A DNA stretch of 64,000 nucleotides from Paenibacillus abyssi (GCF_014640295.1 NZ_BMGR01000004.1:310001-374000), one strand, 5' to 3'. Counted from the stretch's first letter, positions 1-9,026 are shown. Translations and numbers: made by a program. The notes: generated by a model not told the origin, from the sequence alone.

Positions 1-774
1 CTGAATACGGAAGCCGAGCGTATCCAGCACCCCAAAGAAATAAGCGCAGAACAGTGCGCGGATCGGATTCCACCTTGCAAAAATAACAAGCGCGACCGCA
101 ATCCAACCCCTTCCCGCCGTCATCCCTTCGATCCAGGTCGGGGAATACACTAACAGCATATTTGCTCCCGCCAGCCCAATCAGCGCAGCGCCCACGATGA
201 CATAACCGTATCGAAATAACTGTACGCGAATGCCCATAACATCGGCGGTAGCCGGATTATCACCCAATGCTCTCAGATGCAGCCCCCATGATGTCCGATG
301 AATGAACACATGCATAGCGATAACAAGGACAAAGCTGACCCAAGTGAAGAGATTCAAATTCGCGAAAATCGGGCCGATGACCGGGATCGGCTCAAGCCAG
401 GGCAGTTGCAGCCTCGGCACCGTCGTGCCAAGCGGCTGGCCGCTGACCGATTTGCCCAGATAGGCGCTAAAACCTGTGCCGAAAAGCGTTACCGCCAGTC
501 CGCTTACAATCTGATTCGCACGCAGTGTCACACATAAAAAAGCATGGATAAGTCCAAGCGCCGCACTTACGCCAAATACCGCCAGCAAGGCCAGGCTCAA
601 GCTTCCGGTTTGCAGATAGGTCAGGCATGCGGTTACCGCCCCCATCAGCATCAAGCCTTCGGCGCCTAGTTGTATAATGCCTGCACGCTCGTTCATGATG
701 CCGCCTAATGTGGCAAACAGCAGCGGAGTGCCGGCAGCGATCGCTGCAATCAGCAGCTGCGTGGTTAATTCCAT
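1..774 (-). CDS. nupQ: Nucleoside ABC transporter permease, NupQ-like (3' end beyond window)
   Basis: Inner-membrane permease of a BmpA-type purine nucleoside importer. Reading from the ATG at 774 gives 258 codons open to the left window edge, starting MELTTQLLIAAIAAGTPLL, with several hydrophobic segments and the family stretch GIMNERAGIIQLGAEGLMLM. A GGGAGG ribosome site lies just upstream, and the start is 16 nt after the stop of the preceding permease, so it is the fourth gene of a binding protein-ATPase-permease-permease operon, the order of B. subtilis nupNOPQ (guanosine uptake). The visible part corresponds to most of a roughly 310-residue family member; only the C-terminus is missing. 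Family assignment is firm; exact substrate (guanosine, other purine nucleosides, or a different BmpA-class ligand) is inferred from the adjacent purine genes. Confidence 0.85.
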   Translation of the reverse strand, partial: MELTTQLLIAAIAAGTPLLFATLGGIMNERAGIIQLGAEGLMLMGAVTACLTYLQTGSLSLALLAVFGVSAALGLIHAFLCVTLRANQIVSGLAVTLFGTGFSAYLGKSVSGQPLGTTVPRLQLPWLEPIPVIGPIFANLNLFTWVSFVLVIAMHVFIHRTSWGLHLRALGDNPATADVMGIRVQLFRYGYVIVGAALIGLAGANMLLVYSPTWIEGMTAGRGWIAVALVIFARWNPIRALFCAYFFGVLDTLGFRIQ

Positions 775-790
775 TCCAAGTCGCCTCCCA

Positions 791-1906
791 TCAGCCGCCG
801 CTCCGAAGCCTGAATTTGGAGAGCATGTCTCCTGCAATTAAAAAGAAGAGGATCGCACCCTGCAGCATGGACGAAATAGAAGACGGCAGCCCCATCGTCT
901 GAACGCTGTACCCCCCAACAATCAAGCCGCCGAACAGGACGGAAGATACGATTAATCCAAGCGGGTTCAGCTTGGCGAGCCAAGCAACGATAATCGCGGT
1001 ATATCCATACCCCGGCGAGATCCCGTACATGAGCCGGTGCGTGACCCCGGAAACTTCGGCCATTCCGGCGATGCCGGCCAGGCCGCCGCTGATCAGCATA
1101 ACGATCAGAATATGCTTATTAATGTTGATGCCGGCATTTTTGGCGGCATTGCTGTTGGCACCGATCAGCCGCAGCTCATACCCCCATTTGGTATAACGGA
1201 TCGTCAGAAAATAGAGCAGTATCGCAATCAAGGCAAACACCAGTCCCAGGTGCAAACGCGTCGTGCCCAAAACCGGCAGCGACTGGGCTTCGGTAAACAT
1301 CGGGGTCCCCGGAAAGTTAAAGCCCTGCGGGTCCTTCCAAGGTCCGAATACGAAATAATCCAATGCAAGCAGGGCGACGTAGTTCAGCATCAGCGAAGTG
1401 ATAAGTTCATTTACGCCAAAATAGGTTCGGGGAATCGCCGTTAACAGCCCCCAAAAGCCTCCTGCCAGCATCCCGAACACCAGCATCAGCGGAATCGTCA
1501 GGACGGCGGGCAGATCGGGAAAATAAATAATGACCGCTGTCGCGCCCATCGCGCCCGCAGCGAATTGCCCTTCCGCTCCAATGTTCCATATCGATATCCG
1601 GTAAGCAATCGCAACGCCTAAGCCGCACAGCAGCAGCGGGATCGCTTTGACGAGCGTTTCGGTGATTCCAAAAGAGGAGCCGAATGCGCCGGTTACCATT
1701 CTCATATAGACCGTAATGGGATTCATGCCGTTGATCGCGATAAACACGGCACACAGCAGCAGGGCGAGCGCGACAGAAAGAATGGGGGTCCACCATGGCG
1801 CACTTGATCTCGACGGGTCCAGCTCCAGGCGGAATGAGAAGCGTCTCTTCATACCGGAGGTCCCGCGCTGTGAAGCCGCGGCTTCCGTAGCGGGCAATTG
1901 CCTCAT
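791..1906 (-). CDS. nupP: Nucleoside ABC transporter permease, NupP-like
   Basis: First of two membrane subunits of the BmpA-type nucleoside importer; 371 residues. A basic N-terminus of about 35 residues precedes the first membrane segment (VALALLLCAVFIAINGMNP), followed by about eight further hydrophobic segments. Typical family stretches are IWNIGAEGQFAAGAMGA and the late cytoplasmic loop GISPGYGYTAIIVAWLA. The start codon overlaps the end of the ATPase gene by 4 nt (1903-1906), indicating translational coupling. It heterodimerises with the product of the next gene in this family of transporters. Assignment rests on sequence pattern plus operon order; the substrate is inferred. Confidence 0.88.
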   Translation of the reverse strand: MRQLPATEAAASQRGTSGMKRRFSFRLELDPSRSSAPWWTPILSVALALLLCAVFIAINGMNPITVYMRMVTGAFGSSFGITETLVKAIPLLLCGLGVAIAYRISIWNIGAEGQFAAGAMGATAVIIYFPDLPAVLTIPLMLVFGMLAGGFWGLLTAIPRTYFGVNELITSLMLNYVALLALDYFVFGPWKDPQGFNFPGTPMFTEAQSLPVLGTTRLHLGLVFALIAILLYFLTIRYTKWGYELRLIGANSNAAKNAGININKHILIVMLISGGLAGIAGMAEVSGVTHRLMYGISPGYGYTAIIVAWLAKLNPLGLIVSSVLFGGLIVGGYSVQTMGLPSSISSMLQGAILFFLIAGDMLSKFRLRSGG

Positions 1907-3465
1907 ACCGCTGCCTCCCCGGCCGTGCTTAAGCCTGCCATCAGCATCCCGATGCGCTCCCGGTCGGCATGCTCCGCGCTTATCTCACCGATGATCTGTC
2001 CGTTGTAGATGACCAGCACCCGATCGGAAAGCTGGAGCACCTCATCCAGATCCTCCGAGATCAGCAGCACCCCGCTGCCAGAATTGCGAAGCTCGTTCAA
2101 TAAACGGTGAACGCCTTCCGTTGCGCCGATATCCAGTCCCTGCGTAGGGTGAACAGCTACCATGAGACGCGGTTTGCGCGTAATTTCCCGGGCAAAAAGC
2201 AGCTTTTGCTGATTCCCGCCTGACAGCTGCTGTACGGGCGTTTCCAGATCCGGCGTTTTCACATCGAACTGTTCGACCAGCTCCTGCGACCACATCCGGT
2301 TTTTGCTTGCCCTTAAGAAACCAAGCCTGGAATGATCCTCCGTACGATACGATTTAAAGAGCAGATTATCAACGATGCCAAGGCTGCCCGCCAGCCCGCT
2401 TTTCATGCGATTCTCAGGAATATGGGAGATGCCCGCTTCGATGGCCGATCTTACGGAGGCTGTCTTTATTTCTTTTCCATTGAAGTGAATGCTGCCGCCC
2501 TTCCAAGCTCTAAGCCCTGTTAATACTTCGGCGAGCTCCTTCTGTCCGTTGCCGGCTACACCGGCTACTCCGACGATCTCCCCTTCATGGACACGAAGCT
2601 GCAGCGCGCTCAGTGCTTTTCGGCCATGATCGGCTTCAACATCCAGTTGTTGAACGTTAAGCAGCAGTTTCCCCGGGATGGGCCGCTTTTGCTGTTTCGT
2701 TAAGACAATTTCCCTGCCAACCATCAACCGGGCCAGCTCGCGCTCATTCGTCTCCGATTTGTTGATCGTCGTGATCATCTTCCCTTTGCGCATGACCGAG
2801 ATCCGGTCTGAGGTCGCCATAACCTCCTTCAGTTTGTGGGTCGTAATGATGACCGATTTGCCCTCCCGCTTCATGCGTTCCAGCGTCTGAAACAATTGCT
2901 CCGCCTCTCCCGGCGTCAATACGGAGGTCGGCTCGTCAAGAATGATAATCCGCGCGCCGCGGTATAACGTCTTTACAATTTCCACCCGCTGCTGCTCTCC
3001 GACCGACAGCTGCCAGATCGGCCGGTCTACCGGAAATGCAAGGCCGAATCGCTCGGAAATAGCTTCGATCTCCCGCTGCTTCTCTTTCATCCACCTCGCC
3101 CCGCGCCAGAAGGAGGATTTCTCGCCCAGTACGACATTCTCCGCAGCGGTCAAGCTCTGCACTAACCGGAAATTTTGAAATACCATGCCGACGCCAAGCG
3201 CCATCGCATCTTTTGGAGAATGGATTCTCACTCTCTTTCCATCAATGGAAATATCTCCCGCATCGGCCCGGTATACGCCGGACAGCATGCTCATCGTGGT
3301 GCTTTTACCGGCTCCGTTCTCTCCTAACAGCGCGTGAATCTCACCTGCATACACTTGAAAATTCACATGGTCGTTGGCGATGACCGGACCAAACCGCTTC
3401 ACAATGCCCTGCATATCGACGGATACGATGAAAGACGATCTCAATTCTGTGGCCCCCTTAAGCAA
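1903..3465 (-). CDS. nupO: Nucleoside ABC transporter ATP-binding protein (two fused NBDs), NupO-like
   Basis: Cytoplasmic ATPase that powers nucleoside uptake; 520 residues with two ABC domains in one chain, as usual for the ribose/nucleoside class. Domain 1 has Walker A GENGAGKST (about residue 49), signature LSVGEQQR and Walker B IIILDEPTSVL. Domain 2 has a degenerate Walker A (GVAGVAGNGQKE) but an intact signature LSGGNQQK, the asymmetry normal for this class. I take a TTG start at 3465 because GGGAGG sits a few bases upstream; a downstream TTG at 3444 or the ATG before QGIVKRFG are alternatives. The gene ends inside the start of the permease. A stem-loop separates it from the binding-protein gene. 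Confidence 0.88.
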   Translation of the reverse strand: MLKGATELRSSFIVSVDMQGIVKRFGPVIANDHVNFQVYAGEIHALLGENGAGKSTTMSMLSGVYRADAGDISIDGKRVRIHSPKDAMALGVGMVFQNFRLVQSLTAAENVVLGEKSSFWRGARWMKEKQREIEAISERFGLAFPVDRPIWQLSVGEQQRVEIVKTLYRGARIIILDEPTSVLTPGEAEQLFQTLERMKREGKSVIITTHKLKEVMATSDRISVMRKGKMITTINKSETNERELARLMVGREIVLTKQQKRPIPGKLLLNVQQLDVEADHGRKALSALQLRVHEGEIVGVAGVAGNGQKELAEVLTGLRAWKGGSIHFNGKEIKTASVRSAIEAGISHIPENRMKSGLAGSLGIVDNLLFKSYRTEDHSRLGFLRASKNRMWSQELVEQFDVKTPDLETPVQQLSGGNQQKLLFAREITRKPRLMVAVHPTQGLDIGATEGVHRLLNELRNSGSGVLLISEDLDEVLQLSDRVLVIYNGQIIGEISAEHADRERIGMLMAGLSTAGEAAV

Positions 3466-3484
3466 AATACCTCCCGGATTTTAA

Positions 3485-3508
3485 GAAAAACTCCTTACGG
3501 AGTTTTTC
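3485..3508 (-). terminator. Stem-loop between binding-protein and ATPase genes (partial terminator)
   Basis: Perfect inverted repeat GAAAAACTCC / GGAGTTTTTC with a 4-nt loop (TTAC), between the stop of the binding-protein gene and the start of the ATPase gene. The arm ends in a T-run on both strands. Inside the operon it most likely acts as a leaky terminator or 3' stabiliser that gives more binding protein than membrane subunits. Confidence 0.7.
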
Positions 3509-3534
3509 GAAACATTCTGAATATTAAATAACGG

Positions 3535-4701
3535 TTATTGCGGAATCGTACCCTCGACGCCTTGGACAAACCAGCTGCTGCTCAAAATTTCCTCATCGCT
3601 CATCATGGCGCCTTCCGCAACTTTAACCTCGCCTGCGGCATCAAGGATCGGCCCGGTGAACACATGCAGCTCTCCGCTGGCGATCTTTTGCTTCGTTTCT
3701 TCCACAAGCTGTTTCACGTCTTCAGGAACGCTCGGACCGAGCGGCGCCAAGCCGACCATGCCGTCATTCAGATCGCCTACATACGGCTCGCTGGTCCAAG
3801 TGCCGTCTATCACTTCCTGCACCACTTTCACATAATACGGGCCCCAATGCCAGACCGGGTTGGTCAAGTAAGCATCCGGCGCAAATCTTGTCATGTCAGA
3901 CCCGTTGCCGCCTGCCATTGCTCCGCGCTCTGCCGCTGCCTGCAGCGTGGCCGGCGAATCCTGATAAGCCAGAAGAACATCCGCGCCTTTATCTAGCAGG
4001 CTTTCCGCCGCTTGACGTTCTATGGTCGGGTCGTACCATGTATTGGACCATACGACATTGACCGTAACATCGGGATTGACGCTGCGTGCACCAAGCGTAA
4101 ATGCATTGATGTTATAAATGACCTCCGGAATCGGGAAAGCTCCGATATAACCGATTGTATTGTTCTTTGTCATCTTTCCGGCGGCAATGCCGGAGAGGTA
4201 GCTTGCTTGATAATTTTTTCCAAAATACGTCCCCATATTTTCCGATGTCTTGTAACCCGATACGTGCAGGAACACGACCTCCGGGAACTTATTCGCGACA
4301 TTAAGGGTATAGTCCATGTAGCCAAAGCTCGTCGTAAATATAATGTCATGATTTTGCGCCAGCTCCGTGATAACACGCTCCGCATCCGCGCTTTCCGGCA
4401 CGTTCTCCACAACATCGGCTTTAATGCCCAACTGCTCTTCCAGATACAGCCTGCCTTGATCATGCTCATAAGTCCAGCCGCCGTCTCCCGGAGTCCCGAT
4501 ATAGACAAAAGCTACACGAGGCAGTTCCTTTTCGGGTTCAGCCGCTGGCGTTTCATCCGCCGGTGCATTGCTTCCCGCCTCGTTATTTGTGTTATTTGCC
4601 GGTTCCGGTGGAGTTGACGATTGCTGTGCGCACCCCGCTAACACAAGGGTTAGGATAAACAATAAAATAAAACCGCCTTTGAATCGATAACTCTCCTTCA
4701 T
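3535..4701 (-). CDS. nupN: BmpA/NupN-family nucleoside-binding lipoprotein
   Basis: Extracellular lipoprotein that captures the nucleoside and delivers it to the permeases; 388 residues. The start at 4701 is chosen because GAGGAGG lies 7 nt upstream and yields a proper signal peptide: MKESYRFKGG, a hydrophobic core and lipobox LAGC. A low-complexity Thr/Asn/Pro/Glu linker follows, then the BmpA fold with VAFVYIGTPGDGGWTYEHDQ and FTTSFGYMDYTLNVA. First gene of the transporter operon; about 200 nt upstream before the MobA-like gene presumably hold its promoter. Binding partner by family: purine nucleosides; the adjacent purine catabolic genes support this. Confident for family, moderate for ligand. 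Confidence 0.88.
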   Translation of the reverse strand: MKESYRFKGGFILLFILTLVLAGCAQQSSTPPEPANNTNNEAGSNAPADETPAAEPEKELPRVAFVYIGTPGDGGWTYEHDQGRLYLEEQLGIKADVVENVPESADAERVITELAQNHDIIFTTSFGYMDYTLNVANKFPEVVFLHVSGYKTSENMGTYFGKNYQASYLSGIAAGKMTKNNTIGYIGAFPIPEVIYNINAFTLGARSVNPDVTVNVVWSNTWYDPTIERQAAESLLDKGADVLLAYQDSPATLQAAAERGAMAGGNGSDMTRFAPDAYLTNPVWHWGPYYVKVVQEVIDGTWTSEPYVGDLNDGMVGLAPLGPSVPEDVKQLVEETKQKIASGELHVFTGPILDAAGEVKVAEGAMMSDEEILSSSWFVQGVEGTIPQ

Positions 4702-4910
4702 ACATTTCCTCCTCGCGGGATCAGTTAGTAACACCGCTCAATATAGCTCAACTATAATCCCGCGATAGATCAACGTCAATTTACCTAACACTTAATTTGG
4801 AAACCCTTATAAATTGTAATCATTTTCATTGTGCACGATGCACTGCACCATAGAAAATCCTTTATCGAATAACATGTACCTCACACAAAACAAACGCACT
4901 GTTAAAGAAT

Positions 4911-5522
4911 TTACTTTCTCGGTCTTTTCAAAGCCCCCTTATCTTTCTCTGCTGCTTCCTCCTTCCGAAAACCACCCTTTGAACCCCATTCCAGCACAAC
5001 TCCCCGGTAATCTGAAGATTCAAATATTTCCTTCGCCCCTTTATCTCCATCCAATCGTTCCAAAACAGGAAATAACGTTTTATTGAACAGTGCGGGAGGC
5101 ATTGGCGAGCCATCATTACCGCTAGCAGCAAAATCCAGTTCCGGATGCTCACGCAGCACGGAGATCATTCGTTCGATCGAATCCGCCTGGATAAGCGGCT
5201 GATCGGCCTGTGCCACCAGCAGCGCATCAGGCTTAGCAGGCAGCACCGCGTTCATCCCGCACCGCAGCGAAAAAGAAAGGCCCAAGTGCGCCGTGAAAGA
5301 AGTCTCTGTCCGCCATCTCTCCGTATCCTCCGAAGCAGAGGGCAGCCAACCAAGCGGATCATCGGCCCGCACTACAACAATCAACGGATCAATTCCGCAG
5401 CGCATTAATTGCTGAATCGCAGCGCCTCCCACCGTTTTACCTGGCGAAAGTTCTTGAGACAGCTTCGGTTCCCCCCTGCGCCGGCTCTGGCCGACGGCCA
5501 AATAAATCCCCGCCACCTTCAT
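4911..5522 (-). CDS. MobA/MocA-like nucleotidyltransferase (PucB-type molybdenum cofactor protein)
   Basis: About 203 residues of the MobA-like NTP-transferase family that attaches CMP or GMP to molybdopterin for molybdenum hydroxylases such as xanthine dehydrogenase. The N-terminal nucleotide-binding signature appears as LAVGQSRRRGEPKLSQEL; the central LLVAQADQPLI matches the family's metal-binding D-Q/M-P segment. Start chosen at 5522, where AGGAGGG precedes an ATG; an upstream extension would run into the xdhC remnant. It follows the purine deaminase-like gene and the xdhC fragment, the neighbourhood of B. subtilis pucA-pucB. No xanthine dehydrogenase subunit genes are visible, so its partner enzyme must lie elsewhere or be lost. 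It is last in this block, with no clear terminator. Confidence 0.7.
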   Translation of the reverse strand: MKVAGIYLAVGQSRRRGEPKLSQELSPGKTVGGAAIQQLMRCGIDPLIVVVRADDPLGWLPSASEDTERWRTETSFTAHLGLSFSLRCGMNAVLPAKPDALLVAQADQPLIQADSIERMISVLREHPELDFAASGNDGSPMPPALFNKTLFPVLERLDGDKGAKEIFESSDYRGVVLEWGSKGGFRKEEAAEKDKGALKRPRK

Positions 5523-5811
5523 ATCGTATCCCTCCTGTAGCATTCCTTGATGCATGATTCCTCTTGGCCTGTACAAGCTCCGCAGCTATACTGACAGCAA
5601 TCTCCTCCGGGCCTTCAGCCCCGATCGGCAACCCGACAGGCGCATGAAGCGAGTCTGGCGCGTTCAACCCGTCTGCCAAAAGAACGATTCTTGCTTTTGA
5701 CCCCATCACGCCGATATACACCGGAGCGACCTTGATTATGGCCGCCAAGAAATCCTTATCCCGCCGAAATTGATGTCCATCAGATCCGCTCCAATAATCG
5801 GCGCAGCGCAT
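5437..5811 (-). pseudogene. xdhC: Truncated xdhC/pucA (only the C-terminal Rossmann part remains)
   Basis: The frame encodes only the last roughly 90 residues of XdhC, the chaperone that inserts sulfurated molybdenum cofactor into xanthine dehydrogenase. Recognisable pieces are APVYIGVMGSKARIVLL and HAPVGLPIGAEGPEEIAVSI, both from the C-terminal NAD-binding-like domain. The N-terminal XdhC/CoxI domain is absent: upstream sequence runs straight into the end of the amidohydrolase gene (stop at 5780). Family members are about 270-340 residues. The tail continues about 35 codons out of family and overlaps the start of the MobA-like gene. I read this as a 5' deletion fused to the end of the amidohydrolase gene, leaving a non-functional remnant. 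Confidence 0.72.
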
Positions 5812-7120
5812 GATCCGCTTCTTTCAGCACGACTTTCTTATCCATCGTCCGGACAATCCGGCCCTCCATCACAATCTCCCCGTCAATGAGCACAGTATCG
5901 ACATCTCCGCGCGTCGCCGCATATACTACCCGCGAGAACCAGTCTGCATCAAAGGAAGGGTAGACATGGAAGTCTTCCAAATCGAGCAGTTGCAGATCGG
6001 CGAGCTTCCCTTCTTCTACACTGCCGATATCCCGCTGCATACCCAGCACCTCCGCGCCCCCCATTGTTGCCATACGAAGAACCTTCCTTGCATCCATGAC
6101 CGTCGGTCCATGCTGAACCTTTTGCAAAAACGCGGTTAACCGCATCTCTTGAAACATATCCAGATTGTTGTTACAAGGCGCGCCGTCCGCGCCGATCCCG
6201 ACAGCTATTCCTTCGCCATGCAGTAAAGCGACCTGGGCGATGCCCGAAGCCAACTTCATATTCGATCCCGGACAATGCGTCATTTTGACGCCGCGCTCCC
6301 GAATGATCTTTCTTTCCTCCTCATCCAGCCATATGCAGTGAGCAAGAATCAGATTCGGACGGGCAAGGCCTATATGGTCCAAATAAACGATATTGCGCAT
6401 CCCCCGTTCCGCTTCAACGATCGCGATCTCCGTTTCATTCTCCGAGGCATGGGTGTGTACCTTAACACCGTATGATTCAGATAAATCCCTTACACCGACC
6501 AACAGCTCTTCCGTGCAAGAAACAACAAAACGCGGACAGAATGCGTATTGAATTCTCCCGCCTGCAGCGCCATGCCACTTTTCCAGCAGATCGACACTCT
6601 TTTGCAGCGACTGCTCCGTATCTTCCTGCAGCGCCGGCGGCACCTCTGTTCCGTGATCCATCATCACCTTACCGGCCACAGCCCGGATCCCGCTTTCCCG
6701 AATCGCCAGAAAAGCCGACTCGGTGTGATTCACAGTCTCCATATCCAGTATCGTCGTCGTGCCGCTGCGGATCAATTCGCCGATCCCAAGCATCGCCGAA
6801 TAATAGACGGAATCCTCGCTATGCGCCGCTTCAAGCGGCCAAATCCGTTTGCGAAGCCAATCGATTAAAGCCATGTCATCGGCCCGTCCGCGAAACAGCG
6901 TCTGACATAAATGAATATGTGTCTGTACAAATCCGGGCAGCAGCACTTTGCCCTCGGCTTCGATCGTGATGTCGGCCTGCGCATCCAGATTAGCGCCCAC
7001 TTTTGCTATCCGGTTCCCTTCAATCAGCACATCTCCATGCAGCACATCATCGGTAGCGTTCATCGTCAAGATCACTGCGTTCCGTATAAGCTTTCTGCCC
7101 ACAACGACTCCTCCTGTCAT
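5780..7120 (-). CDS. Amidohydrolase, probable purine (guanine-type) deaminase
   Basis: Metal-dependent deaminase of the amidohydrolase superfamily, 446 residues, the usual length. Metal and catalytic motifs are all present: HIH in PGFVQTHIHLCQTLFRG, the HTHASE motif after KV, the H in LILAHCIWLDEEE, HCPGSNMKLASG, and the metal Asp in VGIGADGAPCNNN. The QTLFRGRADD stretch groups it with guanine, S-adenosylhomocysteine and 5'-deoxyadenosine deaminases. Start ATGACAGG at 7120 overlaps the pucR end by 4 nt. Because it is coupled to pucR and sits beside xdhC and MobA-like genes, guanine or another purine base or nucleoside is the likely substrate; 8-oxoguanine or MTA/SAH deamination is not excluded. 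Confidence 0.75.
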   Translation of the reverse strand: MTGGVVVGRKLIRNAVILTMNATDDVLHGDVLIEGNRIAKVGANLDAQADITIEAEGKVLLPGFVQTHIHLCQTLFRGRADDMALIDWLRKRIWPLEAAHSEDSVYYSAMLGIGELIRSGTTTILDMETVNHTESAFLAIRESGIRAVAGKVMMDHGTEVPPALQEDTEQSLQKSVDLLEKWHGAAGGRIQYAFCPRFVVSCTEELLVGVRDLSESYGVKVHTHASENETEIAIVEAERGMRNIVYLDHIGLARPNLILAHCIWLDEEERKIIRERGVKMTHCPGSNMKLASGIAQVALLHGEGIAVGIGADGAPCNNNLDMFQEMRLTAFLQKVQHGPTVMDARKVLRMATMGGAEVLGMQRDIGSVEEGKLADLQLLDLEDFHVYPSFDADWFSRVVYAATRGDVDTVLIDGEIVMEGRIVRTMDKKVVLKEADHALRRLLERI

Positions 7121-8745
7121 CTCAACCGTTTCTTCGAATCGCCGGAGCTGCCGGACACTGCCGAATCACGCGCCAGCAGTTGCCTGAACAACAGCGCCAG
7201 CTTCAAGCGGAGCAGGTCATTGATTTTTTTGAAATCAACCTCAAGCATTTCGCTTAATTTCTCTATTCGGTAGGCCGCCGTATTCCGGTGAACAAACAAC
7301 CGCTTTGCCGCTTCATTCACTTGGCCGTCGCTTTCGATATAGATCTCCAGCGTACGCAGCATCTCCAGCGCGCTATCGGAGTCCTTTGCAAGAAGCTTGC
7401 CGAGTATTTTATTGCAATACAGCTCCATTCTCTCCGGGGAAACCTGTTCGAAAATATAGGCGAGCTCGAGAGAATGGCAAAATACCACAGCCTCTCCGAT
7501 CCCGAGTTCTAACGCCATGCGCAGCGTTTCCTTCACCTCGGCGAACGCCCCCTTCAAATCCGCCAAGCTTGATTTACGTCCGCCTACCGCGGCTTTGGGC
7601 AGCTCCCCCCCTTTTATATCCATACTGTTGAAGCATGCATGCAAAAGCTCGGTTAACCTAGCCGTCCGTTCCTCCCGCCCGTTCGGATAGATGGATAACA
7701 CTCCCTCTTCCATCACAACGTGAATGCCATTCATCTCCTGAACCGCCGGATGACTTAAATACTCATCCTTCAACCGCTCCAGCAGCAACTGCCTGGAGGA
7801 CATATCCCCATTGCAGGAAAAGTCCGCCAGCGCACACAGGAACTCCCCTTCAAACAGCTCAAGATCAAGCTTCTTCGCAAAATCAGCCAATACATCAGCG
7901 GCAATGCCATGATTGAGGTAGCGTTTAATTAGCATGCCGAAATCTTTATGCAGCGAACGCTCAAAATAATCCTCATATCTAAAATTCATGTGAAAGGAAA
8001 TTAACTCTGCCGCTTGATAGAATAAGCCTTCTTCAATCGTCATATGAATGGATTCCGAGGTAAAAAAAAGCGCAAAGCCTGTGTTAACCTGATGTTTTAC
8101 GAACGGTACCCGAAATGCCTGCGCCTGGCCAATCCTCATCCATTGGTTGCGATTGAGCCACGGCCATCCCTGCAGCAGCAGGCTGTCTGCAATGCCGGAA
8201 GCATTATAGACCATCTGTCCTTTTGAGCCCACGATCGCAATGGGATAACCGATGACACCTGACATATCGTCAAACAACTGCCTGTTATGATCTGATTGCA
8301 GAGCAAAGCGCATCAATTTCTTCTGCTTCTCCACAACCGTATGCAGTGCGTGCGTATTGCGCTGCATCTCTGCCCGAAACAACCCGTTCATCTGATCGGA
8401 AAACGTAAATTGATAAGGAAGCTCAATCAAAGGAAAGCCCAGATCATTCGCCAGAGCGACCATCGGCTGCGGTATAACATCCCAAAAGCGCCCCAGCTTG
8501 ATGCCCAGCCCCGAGGAGCCGCGCCGGTTCAGCTTGTGAAGCAGCTGCGCCGCGTCCTCTGGAGCATCCTTGATTAAAAAAGCGGTCGTAAACAGCATCT
8601 CCCCTTCTTTAATCCAATCTGTAATGTCCGGCGCATCCATCACATTCACCGATTTGACGATCCGCCCTCTCCCCTCCGTTCCGGCAACAAGCTTGCCTTC
8701 GGATAACGGATATACCGACATCGCTTGCTCCACAGTCAAATACAC
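7117..8745 (-). CDS. pucR: PucR-family purine catabolism regulator
   Basis: Transcription factor of the PucR/CdaR type, about 542 residues. N-terminal PucR domain: YLTVEQAMSVYPLSEGKLVA then VNVMDAPDITDWIKEGEMLF; middle ligand-sensing region; C-terminal helix-turn-helix: LEIYIESDGQVNEAAKRLFV followed by HRNTAAYRIEKLSEML, the hallmark of this family. I prefer the GTG at 8745 because the N-terminal domain begins there and AAGGGG is upstream; an upstream ATG at 8772 would add nine non-conserved residues. It overlaps the amidohydrolase by 4 nt, so regulator and enzyme are co-transcribed. By family knowledge it induces purine degradation genes when preferred nitrogen is scarce; the effector here is unknown. 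Confidence 0.88.
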   Translation of the reverse strand: MYLTVEQAMSVYPLSEGKLVAGTEGRGRIVKSVNVMDAPDITDWIKEGEMLFTTAFLIKDAPEDAAQLLHKLNRRGSSGLGIKLGRFWDVIPQPMVALANDLGFPLIELPYQFTFSDQMNGLFRAEMQRNTHALHTVVEKQKKLMRFALQSDHNRQLFDDMSGVIGYPIAIVGSKGQMVYNASGIADSLLLQGWPWLNRNQWMRIGQAQAFRVPFVKHQVNTGFALFFTSESIHMTIEEGLFYQAAELISFHMNFRYEDYFERSLHKDFGMLIKRYLNHGIAADVLADFAKKLDLELFEGEFLCALADFSCNGDMSSRQLLLERLKDEYLSHPAVQEMNGIHVVMEEGVLSIYPNGREERTARLTELLHACFNSMDIKGGELPKAAVGGRKSSLADLKGAFAEVKETLRMALELGIGEAVVFCHSLELAYIFEQVSPERMELYCNKILGKLLAKDSDSALEMLRTLEIYIESDGQVNEAAKRLFVHRNTAAYRIEKLSEMLEVDFKKINDLLRLKLALLFRQLLARDSAVSGSSGDSKKRLR

Positions 8746-8839
8746 GCCGTTCACCCCTTTGTCAGCCCGCATTATACTGCAACTTTGATCTTCAAAAGGA
8801 TACTCATGGTTACGTTACAAATATGTTACTTTAATTAAC

Positions 8840-8868
8840 ATTATAGGAGTGATTTATGATTTGATCAA
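8840..8868 (-). promoter_or_regulatory. Candidate sigma-A promoter of pucR operon
   Basis: On the minus strand TTGATC (8868-8863) and TATAAT (8845-8840) are 17 nt apart, about 95 nt before the proposed pucR start. The surroundings contain repeated GTAAC/GTTAC words (8812-8904) that could form a regulator site. Seen by eye only. Confidence 0.5.
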
Positions 8869-8934
8869 TGAATTAATGTTACTATATCTAACATAAACGT
8901 AACAAAAATAAAGCGTCACACTAGCTTGATATTT

Positions 8935-9026
8935 CGTGCGGGCTGAGCTGCCAGGCAGTGTATAGTCGGCTGGGGATCACTATTGCGTGCAGGCTGAGCT
9001 GCTTTGGGGTGAATAGTCGGCTGGGG
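8935..9026. repeat. Two imperfect tandem copies of a ~42-nt unit, 51-nt period
   Basis: Copy 1 at 8935-8976 and copy 2 at 8986-9026 share GGCTGAGCTGC, a variable 9-10 nt spacer and ATAGTCGGCTGGGGA. They lie between the pucR promoter and the uxaC terminator, with no coding potential. The ATAGTCGG word recurs in the structured element at 35430-35489, so this may belong to a family of small dispersed repeats. Confidence 0.6.

Noticed and set aside
4170-4508. Alternative minus-strand frames inside the nupN gene
   Set aside because: They are shadow frames; the nupN frame has a lipobox, a ribosome site and family motifs.
4735-4910. Purine riboswitch or PurBox upstream of the nucleoside transporter
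   Set aside because: I found neither the conserved purine-aptamer loops nor a clear PurBox pair in this A+T-rich gap.
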